NCBI GenBank assembly: GCA_021773035.1
Contig: JAJFKU010000063.1
Location: 62,001 to 126,000 of the forward strand
Direction: 5' to 3'
Origin: Woeseiaceae bacterium
GTDB taxonomy: Bacteria > Pseudomonadota > Gammaproteobacteria > Steroidobacterales > Woeseiaceae
DNA: 64,000 bases
In this document: positions 31,835 through 40,058 of the stretch, piece by piece
Layout: each line of letters opens with the position of its first letter
Position numbering within the stretch: position 1 is the first letter of the stretch
Position numbers and translations under genes: made by a program
The notes under the pieces: model-generated
Seen by the model: the letters and a program-made list of their open reading frames with translations, nothing else
What the model was told of the DNA's origin: nothing
Database searches by the model: none

Positions 31835-31902
31835 GATGCTGCCGATAAGCCAATGACCTCGCCTGTGGGTAGTGAAGAGGTCATTGGCTTATCGGCAGCA
31901 TC
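31835..31902. repeat. Giant perfect hairpin 2 (26-bp stem, same loop inverted)
   Basis: Arms 31835-31860 and 31877-31902 are perfect reverse complements over 26 bases (starting GATGCTGCCGATAAGCC). The loop at 31861-31876 is GCCTGTGGGTAGTGAA, the exact reverse complement of the loop of hairpin 1. The stems of the two hairpins differ but share a recognisable GATA-GCC-AT-ACC-TC inner part. The 88 bases between the hairpins (31747-31834) hold no gene I can support. Confidence 0.9.
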
Positions 31903-31994
31903 CCTGCGCCAGGCCATAATCTGTTTGTCCCCAATCTCAACCTCGGAATGCCCCGAATCGGTTAGCTTTGCTGGCAACCAGTCATACAGTTGGC

Positions 31995-32000
31995 TATCAT
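31995..32000 (+). promoter_or_regulatory. Candidate -10 box for the glycine riboswitch transcript
   Basis: TATCAT at 31995-32000 is a good -10 element, with TGGCAA at 31972-31977 as a weak -35 at 17 bases. Start would be near 32007, about 11 bases before the first aptamer. The stretch 31903-31994 shows nothing else. An alternative start slightly downstream cannot be excluded. Confidence 0.4.
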
Positions 32001-32017
32001 TGCGCCCACTAATCGAT

Positions 32018-32200
32018 AGCGTGCCTAGAAGAGACCTCATTTGATTGAGGCGCCGAAGGCGCAACACGCCCGGAAACGCTCAGGCAGAAGGACTGCGTAC
32101 GCTGATTAGCTCTGGAGAGCGGCCAAATGGCCCACCGAAGGGGTATGCGGCCCGTTTGTTTGCGCGGGACCGTTGATCTCTCAGGTAGCAAAGGACAGAG
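32018..32200 (+). ncRNA. Tandem glycine riboswitch
   Basis: Two glycine aptamers in series. Aptamer 1 (about 32018-32103) is closed by AGCGT/ACGCT and has GGCGCCGAAGGCGCAA and CGCTCAGGCAGAAGGAC. Aptamer 2 (about 32110-32200) is closed by CTCTG/CAGAG and has CACCGAAGGGG and TCTCAGGTAGCAAAGGAC, the core glycine pocket. A 6-base linker joins them. The location directly before gcvT and the terminator that follows indicate an ON switch: glycine binding favours read-through into the glycine cleavage genes. Confidence 0.95.
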
Positions 32201-32201
32201 G

Positions 32202-32235
32202 GGCGGCAGACCGATTGTGTCTGCCGCCTTTTTTT
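32202..32235 (+). terminator. Riboswitch-controlled intrinsic terminator
   Basis: GGCGGCAGAC (32202-32211) pairs with GTCTGCCGCC (32219-32228) around a 7-base loop, followed by seven T (32229-32235). It begins one base after the closing stem of aptamer 2, so glycine-dependent folding can decide termination before gcvT. Confidence 0.92.
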
Positions 32236-32265
32236 GTTCGCCGCAGATTGAGAGGGTCAGAGCTA

Positions 32266-33372
32266 ATGGGATCAAAGACACCACTGTTTGACAGCCACAA
32301 GGCAGCCGGCGCCCGCATCGTCGATTTCGGCGGCTGGGATATGCCGCTGCACTATGGCTCGCAGAAAGAAGAACACCATTGCGTGCGGCAAAACGCGGGC
32401 ATGTTCGATGTGTCGCATATGACCATCGTCGACCTGTCCGGTGATCGCGTTCGGGCGTTCCTTCAATACCTGCTCGCTAACGACGTTGCCCGGTTAGAAG
32501 ATTATGGCAAGGCACTCTATACCTGCATGCTAAACGCCGATGGCGGCGTCATCGACGACCTCATCGTCTACTACCTGTCCGATTCCGACTACCGCCTGAT
32601 CGTCAATGCCGCAACCCGCGACAAGGATCTCGCGTGGATTCGTGAGCAGGCCGAGGCCTACGAAGTCCAGGTTGTGGAACGCAGCGAACTGGCGATGGTT
32701 GCCGTGCAGGGACCCGTTGCCCGGGAACTGGCAGCGCCTTGTATAGATGCGGAACACCGCGAGGCGGCGCTGGCGCTCAAGCCCTTCTATGGCCTGCAGG
32801 CGGGCGATGCGTTCGTTGCGCGTACCGGTTACACCGGTGAGGACGGTTGGGAAATCTGTGTACCGGCCGCGGATGCGGCGGCACTGTGGGATTGCCTGAT
32901 GGCTGCCGGCGTCAGTCCCTGCGGCCTGGGTGCGCGGGATACACTGCGCCTTGAAGCGGCGATGAATCTGTATGGCAGCGACATGGATGAAACGATTTCG
33001 CCGCTGGCGGCTGGCTTGAACTGGACGGTTGCCTGGCAGCCGGAGGGTCGCGACTTCATTGGGCGCACCGCGCTTGAAACGATACGCGAGTCGGGCGATC
33101 GGCAACGCTTCGTCGGCTTGTTGCTGGAAGATCGCGGCGTTCTCAGAGATCACCAAAGGGTCGTCGTCGATGGCATTGGAGAGGGTGAAATAACCAGTGG
33201 CGGATTCTCGCCAACGATGGGCAAATCGATCGCGCTGGCGCGCATGCCGGCGGGCGACTACGATCGCGCACAGGTTGACGTCAGGGGCAAATTGCTGAAC
33301 GTGCGTATCGTCAAGACGCCATTCGTTCGCAACGGGCAGGTTCAAATTGATACACAGGAGAAAGACCAATGA
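32266..33372 (+). CDS. gcvT: Aminomethyltransferase, glycine cleavage T protein
   Basis: Transfers the methylene group from lipoyl-bound aminomethyl to THF, releasing ammonia. 368 residues. KTPLFDSHKAAGARIVDFGGWDMPLHY, NAGMFDVSHM, the catalytic Asp in the DVSHM region, RTGYTGEDGWEI and GARDTLRLEAAMNLYG are typical. ATG 32266 follows AGAGGG at nine bases; the purine run is part of an AGAGGGTCAGAGC sequence resembling the REP-like repeat core. First gene of the gcvT-H-PA-tpx-PB operon under the riboswitch. Confidence 0.97.
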   Translation: MGSKTPLFDSHKAAGARIVDFGGWDMPLHYGSQKEEHHCVRQNAGMFDVSHMTIVDLSGDRVRAFLQYLLANDVARLEDYGKALYTCMLNADGGVIDDLIVYYLSDSDYRLIVNAATRDKDLAWIREQAEAYEVQVVERSELAMVAVQGPVARELAAPCIDAEHREAALALKPFYGLQAGDAFVARTGYTGEDGWEICVPAADAAALWDCLMAAGVSPCGLGARDTLRLEAAMNLYGSDMDETISPLAAGLNWTVAWQPEGRDFIGRTALETIRESGDRQRFVGLLLEDRGVLRDHQRVVVDGIGEGEITSGGFSPTMGKSIALARMPAGDYDRAQVDVRGKLLNVRIVKTPFVRNGQVQIDTQEKDQ

Positions 33373-33764
33373 GTGAGTTACCGGGAGATCTTTTGTACAC
33401 GAAGGACCACGAATGGCTGAGGCGTGAAGACGATGGCTCGGTCACTATCGGGATTACCGACCATGCACAGGGTGCATTGGGCGATCTGGTGTATGTCGAA
33501 TTGCCTGAAGTCGGGCAGGACGTCGAAGAGGCCGGCGAAATGGCTGTCGTTGAGTCTGTCAAAGCCGCTTCCGATGTCTATGCGCCGATTGGCGGCAGTA
33601 TCGTCGCCGTCAACGAAGACCTCGCCGATGACCCGGAAAAAATCAATGCTGATCCCTACGGGGACGGCTGGATCGTGCGTCTGCTGCCCGCTGATGCCAT
33701 CGACGAAGGGACACTGCTGTCGCCGGATAACTATCAGGCTGTTGTCGACGAACTGGACGACTGA
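33369..33764 (+). CDS. gcvH: Glycine cleavage H protein
   Basis: Lipoyl carrier shuttling the aminomethyl intermediate between P, T and L proteins. 131 residues; the lipoylated Lys lies in MAVVESVKAASDVYAPIGG. Other landmarks are YTKDHEWLR near the start and GITDHAQGALGDLVYVELP. It overlaps gcvT by four bases (ATGA). The loader (lipoyl synthase or ligase) is outside the window. Confidence 0.97.
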   Translation: MSELPGDLLYTKDHEWLRREDDGSVTIGITDHAQGALGDLVYVELPEVGQDVEEAGEMAVVESVKAASDVYAPIGGSIVAVNEDLADDPEKINADPYGDGWIVRLLPADAIDEGTLLSPDNYQAVVDELDD

Positions 33765-33772
33765 GAATCGCT

Positions 33773-35140
33773 ATGCCTTTTATACCTCACACTGAGAAAG
33801 ATACCCGCGAGATGCTGCAGACGATTGGTGCCGATTCCATTGCCGATCTGTTCGACGAGATACCGCGGGAGCTGATGATCGATGAGCTGCGGCATGTGCC
33901 GGATGCAATGAGCGAAATGGAAATTTCGCGGCTGATGCGGCAGCGAGCGAAAATGGACGGCTCGCCGATGTGTTTTATCGGTGCCGGCGCCTACGAGCAT
34001 CATATCCCGACGGCGGTCTGGGACATTGCGACACGCGGCGAATTCTACAGCGCGTATACACCCTATCAGGCCGAGGCCAGTCAGGGCACGCTGCAGACGA
34101 TTTACGAATACCAGACGATGATCACCGAGCTTACGGGTCTCGATGTCAGCAACGCCTCGCTCTACGATGGCGCGTCGGCGCTGGCGGAGGCTTCGCTGAT
34201 GGCCGTGCGCACCAACCGGCGCGTAAAGACGGGGCGCATCCTGCTGGCACCGGGCGTTAATCCGGTTTACGAGCAGGTCGCGGCTGCCATCGCCGGTGCG
34301 CAGGGCCTGACGTTCGAACGGCTTCCCATGGATGTGGCCAGTGGCAATATCGACTTCGAGCAATTACCGGATGGTCGTGAGCCGGTTGCCGTTGTGCTGC
34401 AACAGCCGTCGTTTGCAGGAACGCTCGACGATGTCGACAAACTGACCGATTGGGCGCACGCAGAAGGCGCACTGGTAGTCAGTATTGTGAATCCAACTTC
34501 GCTGGCGTTGCTTAAACCGCCCGGCCAGTGGGGCGAGCAAGGTGCAGACATAGCCTGCGGCGAAGGTCAGCCGCTCGGCGTTCCAATGTCGTCCGGCGGG
34601 CCGTACTTCGGCTTTATGACCTGTAAGCAAAAACACGTTCGACAGATGCCGGGCAGAATCGTCGGGCGCACAACGGACCTCGACGGCAATCCGGGTTTCG
34701 CGTTAACGCTGCAGGCTCGTGAACAGCATATACGGCGGTCCAAGGCGACCTCGAACATTTGTACCAACCAGGGGCTCATGGTGACTGCCGCGACGATTTA
34801 CATGTCGCTGCTCGGCTATCAGGGACTGGTGAATATTGCGAATGCGTCGCACGCTAATACCGCATCACTCGTCGATGGTTTATGCGCGATCGATGGTATC
34901 GGGCGATTGTATAGCGGTCCGTTTTTCCACGAGGCCGCCCTGCAGCTGGACCGGCCGGTTGCACCGCTGCTGGATGCCTTGGCGGAAAGGGACATTCTCG
35001 GTGGCTTCGACCTGACGTCATACGCCGGAACGGATGCCTTGTTGGTCTGCGCTACCGAAACGAAGACGGCGGCGGACATTGAGACATGCATTGCCGCATT
35101 CGCCGATATCATGGCGCGCAGCGGTCTTAAGAGCGCCTGA
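33773..35140 (+). CDS. gcvPA: Glycine dehydrogenase (decarboxylating) subunit 1
   Basis: N-terminal half of the split P protein, 455 residues. It opens with PFIPHTEKDTREMLQTIGAD and has FIGAGAYEHHIPTAVWDIAT, YTPYQAEASQGTLQTIYEYQ and SNASLYDGASALAEA. The PLP-binding Lys is in the other subunit (gcvPB), so GcvPA acts as part of an alpha2-beta2 tetramer. The gcvPB gene is separated from it by the tpx-like gene. Confidence 0.96.
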   Translation: MPFIPHTEKDTREMLQTIGADSIADLFDEIPRELMIDELRHVPDAMSEMEISRLMRQRAKMDGSPMCFIGAGAYEHHIPTAVWDIATRGEFYSAYTPYQAEASQGTLQTIYEYQTMITELTGLDVSNASLYDGASALAEASLMAVRTNRRVKTGRILLAPGVNPVYEQVAAAIAGAQGLTFERLPMDVASGNIDFEQLPDGREPVAVVLQQPSFAGTLDDVDKLTDWAHAEGALVVSIVNPTSLALLKPPGQWGEQGADIACGEGQPLGVPMSSGGPYFGFMTCKQKHVRQMPGRIVGRTTDLDGNPGFALTLQAREQHIRRSKATSNICTNQGLMVTAATIYMSLLGYQGLVNIANASHANTASLVDGLCAIDGIGRLYSGPFFHEAALQLDRPVAPLLDALAERDILGGFDLTSYAGTDALLVCATETKTAADIETCIAAFADIMARSGLKSA

Positions 35141-35152
35141 CGGGACGAAGCA

Positions 35153-35668
35153 GTGGCGAGTATTCAACACAACAACGCGACTTATCATACCCACGGTGAG
35201 CTGCCGGCAATCGGTAGCCGCGCCCCCGACGTTTCGCTGGTAAATACCGAGTTACAGAACGTGACGTTCGCGAACTTCATGGGTGTGCGCAAGATCCTCA
35301 ATATTATCCTCAGTATCGACACTGACGTGTGTGCCCGGTCGGTGATCGAATTCGATCGACTGGGAGGGCAGTTCGACGATGTTGCCATGTTGATGGTGTC
35401 CTACGACCTGCCGTTCGCGCACAAACGTTTCCAGACGGAACACGAGTTGACGCACGTCAACGGTCTGTCGGCAATCCGGCATGCCGGATTTGGAGAGAAT
35501 TACGGGGTGCAGATCGTCGATGGCCCGCTGGCCGGCATGTTCTCGCGCGCTGTGGTCGTGCTTGACGAAAACGACACCGTCGTGCACCGCGAGCACCTCG
35601 AGGATGTAAACCGGGAACCTGATTATCGTGCGGCATTCCGCGCACTGGGAATTGAAACAGATGAATAG
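35153..35668 (+). CDS. Thiol peroxidase-like protein lacking the resolving cysteine
   Basis: 171 residues of the Tpx (atypical 2-Cys peroxiredoxin) family. The peroxidatic site is intact (SIDTDVCARSVIEF, Cys60 with Thr57), as are VSYDLPFAHKRF and DGPLAGMFSRAVVVLDEND. In E. coli Tpx the resolving Cys follows as RFCGAEG; here the stretch is RFQTEHE, and no other Cys is present, so it can only work as a 1-Cys enzyme with an external thiol partner or has changed role. It begins with GTG 35153 between gcvPA and gcvPB and overlaps gcvPB by eight bases. Confidence 0.88.
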   Translation: MASIQHNNATYHTHGELPAIGSRAPDVSLVNTELQNVTFANFMGVRKILNIILSIDTDVCARSVIEFDRLGGQFDDVAMLMVSYDLPFAHKRFQTEHELTHVNGLSAIRHAGFGENYGVQIVDGPLAGMFSRAVVVLDENDTVVHREHLEDVNREPDYRAAFRALGIETDE

Positions 35669-37145
35669 TCCGAAAAGCAGCGAACTCATATTCGATAAAT
35701 CACGTTCGGGTCGCCGTGCGTTTGCGCAGGCGCCCGCCACGACAGCAGCAGCGGCCATTCCGGCGGCGTTGTTGCGCAGCGACAAGCCGCGCCTGCCCGA
35801 GGCCTCCGAGCTGCAGACAGTGCGGCACTTTACGCGTTTGTCGCAGATGAATTTCTCCATCGACACGCAGTTCTACCCGCTGGGCTCGTGCACGATGAAA
35901 TACAACCCGCGGGCCTGCAACGCGCTGGCTTTGTTGCCGGAGTTCGCCGGCCGCCACCCGCTGAGTCCCGTGAGTCACGGTCAGGGCTTTCTAAGCTGCA
36001 TGTACGAGCTGCAGGAAATGCTCAAGGACGTCACGGGAATGAAGGGCGTGTCACTGACACCGATGGCTGGTGCCCAGGGCGAGTTCGCCGGCGTCGCTAT
36101 GATCAAGGCCTATCATGATGCGCGCGGCGACCACGAGCGTATGGAGATTATCTGCCCGGACGCCGCTCACGGTACCAATCCGGCGACCGCCACTATGTGT
36201 GGCTGCCTCGTCCGGGAGGTGCCGACCGGTCCCGAAGGCGATATCGATTTCGACGCACTAAAAGCCGCGGTCGGCCCGAAAACGGCCGGCATTATGCTGA
36301 CCAACCCGTCGACTCTCGGCGTGTTCGAACGCCGCATCAAGGAAGTCGCCGACCTCGTCCACGATGCGGGTGGGCTGCTGTATTACGACGGCGCGAACCT
36401 GAATGCCATTCTTGGCAAGGTGCGCCCCGGCGACATGGACTTCGACGTTATTCACATGAATCTGCACAAGACCTTCTCGACACCGCACGGCGGCGGCGGC
36501 CCCGGTTCCGGTGCAGTGGGGGTTAACGACCGCCTGTTGCCTTTCATGCCCATCCCGGTCGTTGGCAAGAACGAGCGTGACGGCGAAACGGAATACAACT
36601 GGCTCGCGGAAGACGATCTGCCGCAGAGCATTGGCCGCTTGTCTGGCTTCATGGGGAATTCAGGCGTACTGCTGCGCGCGTACGTGTACATGCGCATGCT
36701 CGGCCGTGCCGGCATGCAGCGCGTTTCCGAGTACGCGACCTTGAATGCCAACTACCTGGCGGCACGATTAGGCGAAGCCGGCTTCGAACTGGCGTTCCCG
36801 ACGCGTCGCGCCAGCCACGAGTTTATTGTGACGATGAAGCGCGAGGCGAAGTCGGTGAACCTGACGGCCATGGACATCGCCAAGGCATTGCTCGACAAAA
36901 ACTACCACGCACCGACAACCTATTTCCCGTTGCTGGTGCCGGAGTGCCTGCTGATCGAGCCAACGGAGACCGAGAGCAAGGAGACACTGGATAACTTCGT
37001 CGCGGCGATGATCGAAATCGTCACTGCCGCGAAGGAAGACGGTGTTGAGTACAAGGAAGCACCGTACACGATGCCGGTGCGCCGCCTTGACGACGTTAAA
37101 GCCGCTCGTCAGCTCGATCTGAGATACCAGCCCGACAAAACGTGA
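35661..37145 (+). CDS. gcvPB: Glycine dehydrogenase (decarboxylating) subunit 2
   Basis: C-terminal half of the P protein, 494 residues from ATG 35661. Signatures: NFSIDTQFYPLGSCTMKYNPR, HGTNPATATMCGC, and the PLP-Lys region DVIHMNLHKTFSTPHGGGGPG (Lys in NLHKTF). The C-terminus VPECLLIEPTETESKETLD is typical of the bacterial split enzyme. It decarboxylates glycine and loads the H protein. Last gene of the riboswitch operon. Confidence 0.97.
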   Translation: MNSPKSSELIFDKSRSGRRAFAQAPATTAAAAIPAALLRSDKPRLPEASELQTVRHFTRLSQMNFSIDTQFYPLGSCTMKYNPRACNALALLPEFAGRHPLSPVSHGQGFLSCMYELQEMLKDVTGMKGVSLTPMAGAQGEFAGVAMIKAYHDARGDHERMEIICPDAAHGTNPATATMCGCLVREVPTGPEGDIDFDALKAAVGPKTAGIMLTNPSTLGVFERRIKEVADLVHDAGGLLYYDGANLNAILGKVRPGDMDFDVIHMNLHKTFSTPHGGGGPGSGAVGVNDRLLPFMPIPVVGKNERDGETEYNWLAEDDLPQSIGRLSGFMGNSGVLLRAYVYMRMLGRAGMQRVSEYATLNANYLAARLGEAGFELAFPTRRASHEFIVTMKREAKSVNLTAMDIAKALLDKNYHAPTTYFPLLVPECLLIEPTETESKETLDNFVAAMIEIVTAAKEDGVEYKEAPYTMPVRRLDDVKAARQLDLRYQPDKT

Positions 37146-37256
37146 TCCTTGTAGTATCGCTTAGTTACTGATTTTGTTGAAATAGGGAACCGTTGCGCGC
37201 CCAGACAGTCGAGAGTAGTACTGTTGGGCGTCGGCCCTTCGTCTATCAGGAACACT

Positions 37257-40058
37257 ATGACCAAAGTCAGAATTCTGGCGGCAGCCCTGTTGCTACCACT
37301 GTTAACGGGTACGGCGCTGAGCGCCGAGGACAGCGCATGGACGGCAACGCTGGAGCGCATTTCGTCCGGCGTGGTCTCGATTCGCGTTGACAGCACGCGC
37401 GCCTTCGACACCGAGTGGAACTCGTCGTCTCAGGCCACCGGCTTCGTCGTTGACGCGGAGCGCGGCATTATCCTGACCAACCGGCATGTCGTGACACCGG
37501 GTCCGGTGATCGCCGAAGCCGTGTTCCGTAACAATGAGGAAGTTCGCCTGACGCCGATCTACCGGGATCCCGTGCATGACTTCGGGTTTTTCCGCTACGA
37601 CCCGACTGAGCTGCACTACATCGAACCGGTCGAATTACCGCTGGTCCCGGCAGGCGCCGGAATCGGCAAGGAAATTCGCGTTATCGGCAACGATGCCGGT
37701 GAACAACTGTCGATTCTGGCCGGCACGATCGCGCGGCTCGATCGCCAGGCCCCCAGCTACGGGCGAGGCAAGTACAACGACTTCAATACCTTCTACTACC
37801 AGGCAGCGTCCGGGACCTCCGGGGGATCGTCAGGGTCTCCGGTCGTCAACATCGACGGCGAAGTCGTGGCGCTGAATGCCGGTGCAAACAATACGGCTGC
37901 CAGCAGCTTCTTCCTGCCGCTGGATCGCATTGATCGCGCGCTAAAGGAATTGCAAAGTGGCCGGTCGGTATCGCGTGGCACCTTGCAGACGACGTTTCAG
38001 AGCAAACCCTATGACGAGCTGAAAAGGCTTGGGTTGAGCGCTGAGTCCGAACGTTTGGCGAGGTCCAGGGATGCAGAGAAGACCGGAATGCTGGCGATTG
38101 AGCAGGTGATACCCGGTTCACCGGCGGCCGGCAAACTGGCGCCCGGCGATATTCTCGTCAGAATCGATGGCGAACTGGTCACGGAGTTCGTGCCGCTTGA
38201 GGCCATTCTCGATGAGCGTGTCGGCGAGGAGATAAGAATCGAAGTCGAGCGTGGCGGACGACCACTGGTGCATACGATCGCCGTCGAAGACCTTCATGGC
38301 ATAACGCCGGATGAGTTTGTGGCGGTTGGCGATGGCATCGTCAACACGTTGTCCTATCAGCAAGCGCGCCATTACAATCGCCCACCCAGCGGTATTTACG
38401 TGGCGAATCCCGGATACCTGCTGTCGAAAGCGGCGATACCGCGAGGTGCCGTCATCGTAGAGATGCACGGCCAGCCGGTCGCCGATCTCGACGACTTTGA
38501 AGCGGCGCTGAATCAGCTCGCCGACGGCGAGCGAGTGACGGTGCGCTACGTCAATATGGAAAACCCCCAGAACTCCGTCGTGCGGCTGTTCGAAATGGAT
38601 CGCGTCTGGTTTCCGACAGAGCGCTGTGTGCGCGACGATACGACGGGCTCCTGGCCGTGCCGCAATCTTGCTGACGGACCGGAACCGAAGGCCGTTGAGG
38701 CCGGCAGTACGAAACTGAATAGTTACGATGATCCGCGTTTGCAGAAGATCGCGCCGTCGCTGGTCGTTGTAACCTTCGACCTGCCGTACACTCTGTCCGG
38801 CGTTTCGGAGCGCCACTACTACGGTACGGGGCTGATCGTCGATAAAGAGCGCGGCTATGTACTGGTGGACAGAAACACGGTGCCAATCGCCATCGGCGAC
38901 GTAAAAATTACCTTTGCCGGTTCGCTGGAGGTTAACGCGAAGATTGAGCAGCTGCATCCGTTACACAATTTCGCCATCGTTTCCTACGACCCGGCGAGCA
39001 TAGGCGATACACCGGTTAAGAACGCGGAATTCAATTCGACGCCATTGCAGCCGGGCGACGATGTCTGGGTCGTTGGTATCAAGGCCGATCATCAATTGAC
39101 GCATCAGCACAGCACGGTGTCGTCCGTCGATCCGCTGTTGCTACCACTGTCCAGAACCCTGCGTTTCAGGGACTCCAACATAGAGGGTATCGACCTGGTT
39201 ACCGCGCCGAACGACTTCGATGGCGTACTGGTGGATAAAAAGGGTCGTGTTACGGCTAGCTGGTCGAGCTTCGTGCTGCAATCCGGCGGCGATGGAGGGC
39301 AGTTCAATCGAGGTGTTGGCAGTGAGCTTATTCAGCAGTTCATCGAGATCGTTCGCGATGGCAAGCCGTTCTATTCGCTGGAGGCAGAGTTCGTTTATGC
39401 GCCGTTGTTTGCCGCCCGCAAAATGGGCGTCGATGAGGAGTGGATTGCACGTCTCGAAAAGAACGATCCGCTGCGTCGTCGAGCGCTGAGCATCACCCGC
39501 CTGGTCGCGGACACACCGGCCGCGAAGCTGCTCAGGAATGGCGATATGGTTCTCGCCATCGATGGCAAAGTGCTTACGTCCTACCGGGCGCTGGAAGAAG
39601 CCGTACAAAAACCGAAAGTTGTCGTTACCGTCTGGCGCAACAACAAAGTGCAGGAACTCGAGGTTGAGACCGTCGCTTTGAGCGGGCAGGGTATTGATTT
39701 CGCCGTATCGTGGGCCGGGGCATTGTTGCAGAATCCGCATCGAGCAATGGCCGCGCAGCGCGGTGTCTCGACCGAGGGGGTTTATGTGGCTTACTTCAGC
39801 TATGGCTCGCCGGCAACTCGCTACGGTCTCTGGGCCGGTCGCCGCATTGTCGAAGTCAACGAAGCGCCTACGCCGGACCTGCGGGCATTTATCGATGCTG
39901 TCAGAGACATCGAGCATAGCGAATCCGTACGCCTGAAAACGGTAACCTGGAACGGGACGCCGGAAGTCATAACGTTGAAGCTGGACAATCAATACTGGCC
40001 GGCCTACGAGCTGCGCCGAACCGATGACGGCTGGCGGCGAGCGGACTTTGGGTCATAG
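37257..40058 (+). CDS. Large exported HtrA-like protease with one active and one degenerate protease module plus PDZ domains
   Basis: 933 residues with a signal peptide (MTKVRILAAALLLPLLTGTALS). Module 1 is a complete trypsin-like domain: His77 in LTNRHVV, Asp108 in VHDFGFFRYD and Ser192 in GTSGGSSGSPVV. PDZ domains follow near 280-350 and 390-450. Module 2 (about 500-700) repeats the fold but lost the triad (His to Asn in VDRNTV, Asp to Asn in HNFAIV, no Ser motif), and two more PDZ-like domains end the protein (780-933). This double-HtrA layout is known from yeast Nma111/Ynm3. It likely does envelope quality control. Confidence 0.88.
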   Translation: MTKVRILAAALLLPLLTGTALSAEDSAWTATLERISSGVVSIRVDSTRAFDTEWNSSSQATGFVVDAERGIILTNRHVVTPGPVIAEAVFRNNEEVRLTPIYRDPVHDFGFFRYDPTELHYIEPVELPLVPAGAGIGKEIRVIGNDAGEQLSILAGTIARLDRQAPSYGRGKYNDFNTFYYQAASGTSGGSSGSPVVNIDGEVVALNAGANNTAASSFFLPLDRIDRALKELQSGRSVSRGTLQTTFQSKPYDELKRLGLSAESERLARSRDAEKTGMLAIEQVIPGSPAAGKLAPGDILVRIDGELVTEFVPLEAILDERVGEEIRIEVERGGRPLVHTIAVEDLHGITPDEFVAVGDGIVNTLSYQQARHYNRPPSGIYVANPGYLLSKAAIPRGAVIVEMHGQPVADLDDFEAALNQLADGERVTVRYVNMENPQNSVVRLFEMDRVWFPTERCVRDDTTGSWPCRNLADGPEPKAVEAGSTKLNSYDDPRLQKIAPSLVVVTFDLPYTLSGVSERHYYGTGLIVDKERGYVLVDRNTVPIAIGDVKITFAGSLEVNAKIEQLHPLHNFAIVSYDPASIGDTPVKNAEFNSTPLQPGDDVWVVGIKADHQLTHQHSTVSSVDPLLLPLSRTLRFRDSNIEGIDLVTAPNDFDGVLVDKKGRVTASWSSFVLQSGGDGGQFNRGVGSELIQQFIEIVRDGKPFYSLEAEFVYAPLFAARKMGVDEEWIARLEKNDPLRRRALSITRLVADTPAAKLLRNGDMVLAIDGKVLTSYRALEEAVQKPKVVVTVWRNNKVQELEVETVALSGQGIDFAVSWAGALLQNPHRAMAAQRGVSTEGVYVAYFSYGSPATRYGLWAGRRIVEVNEAPTPDLRAFIDAVRDIEHSESVRLKTVTWNGTPEVITLKLDNQYWPAYELRRTDDGWRRADFGS

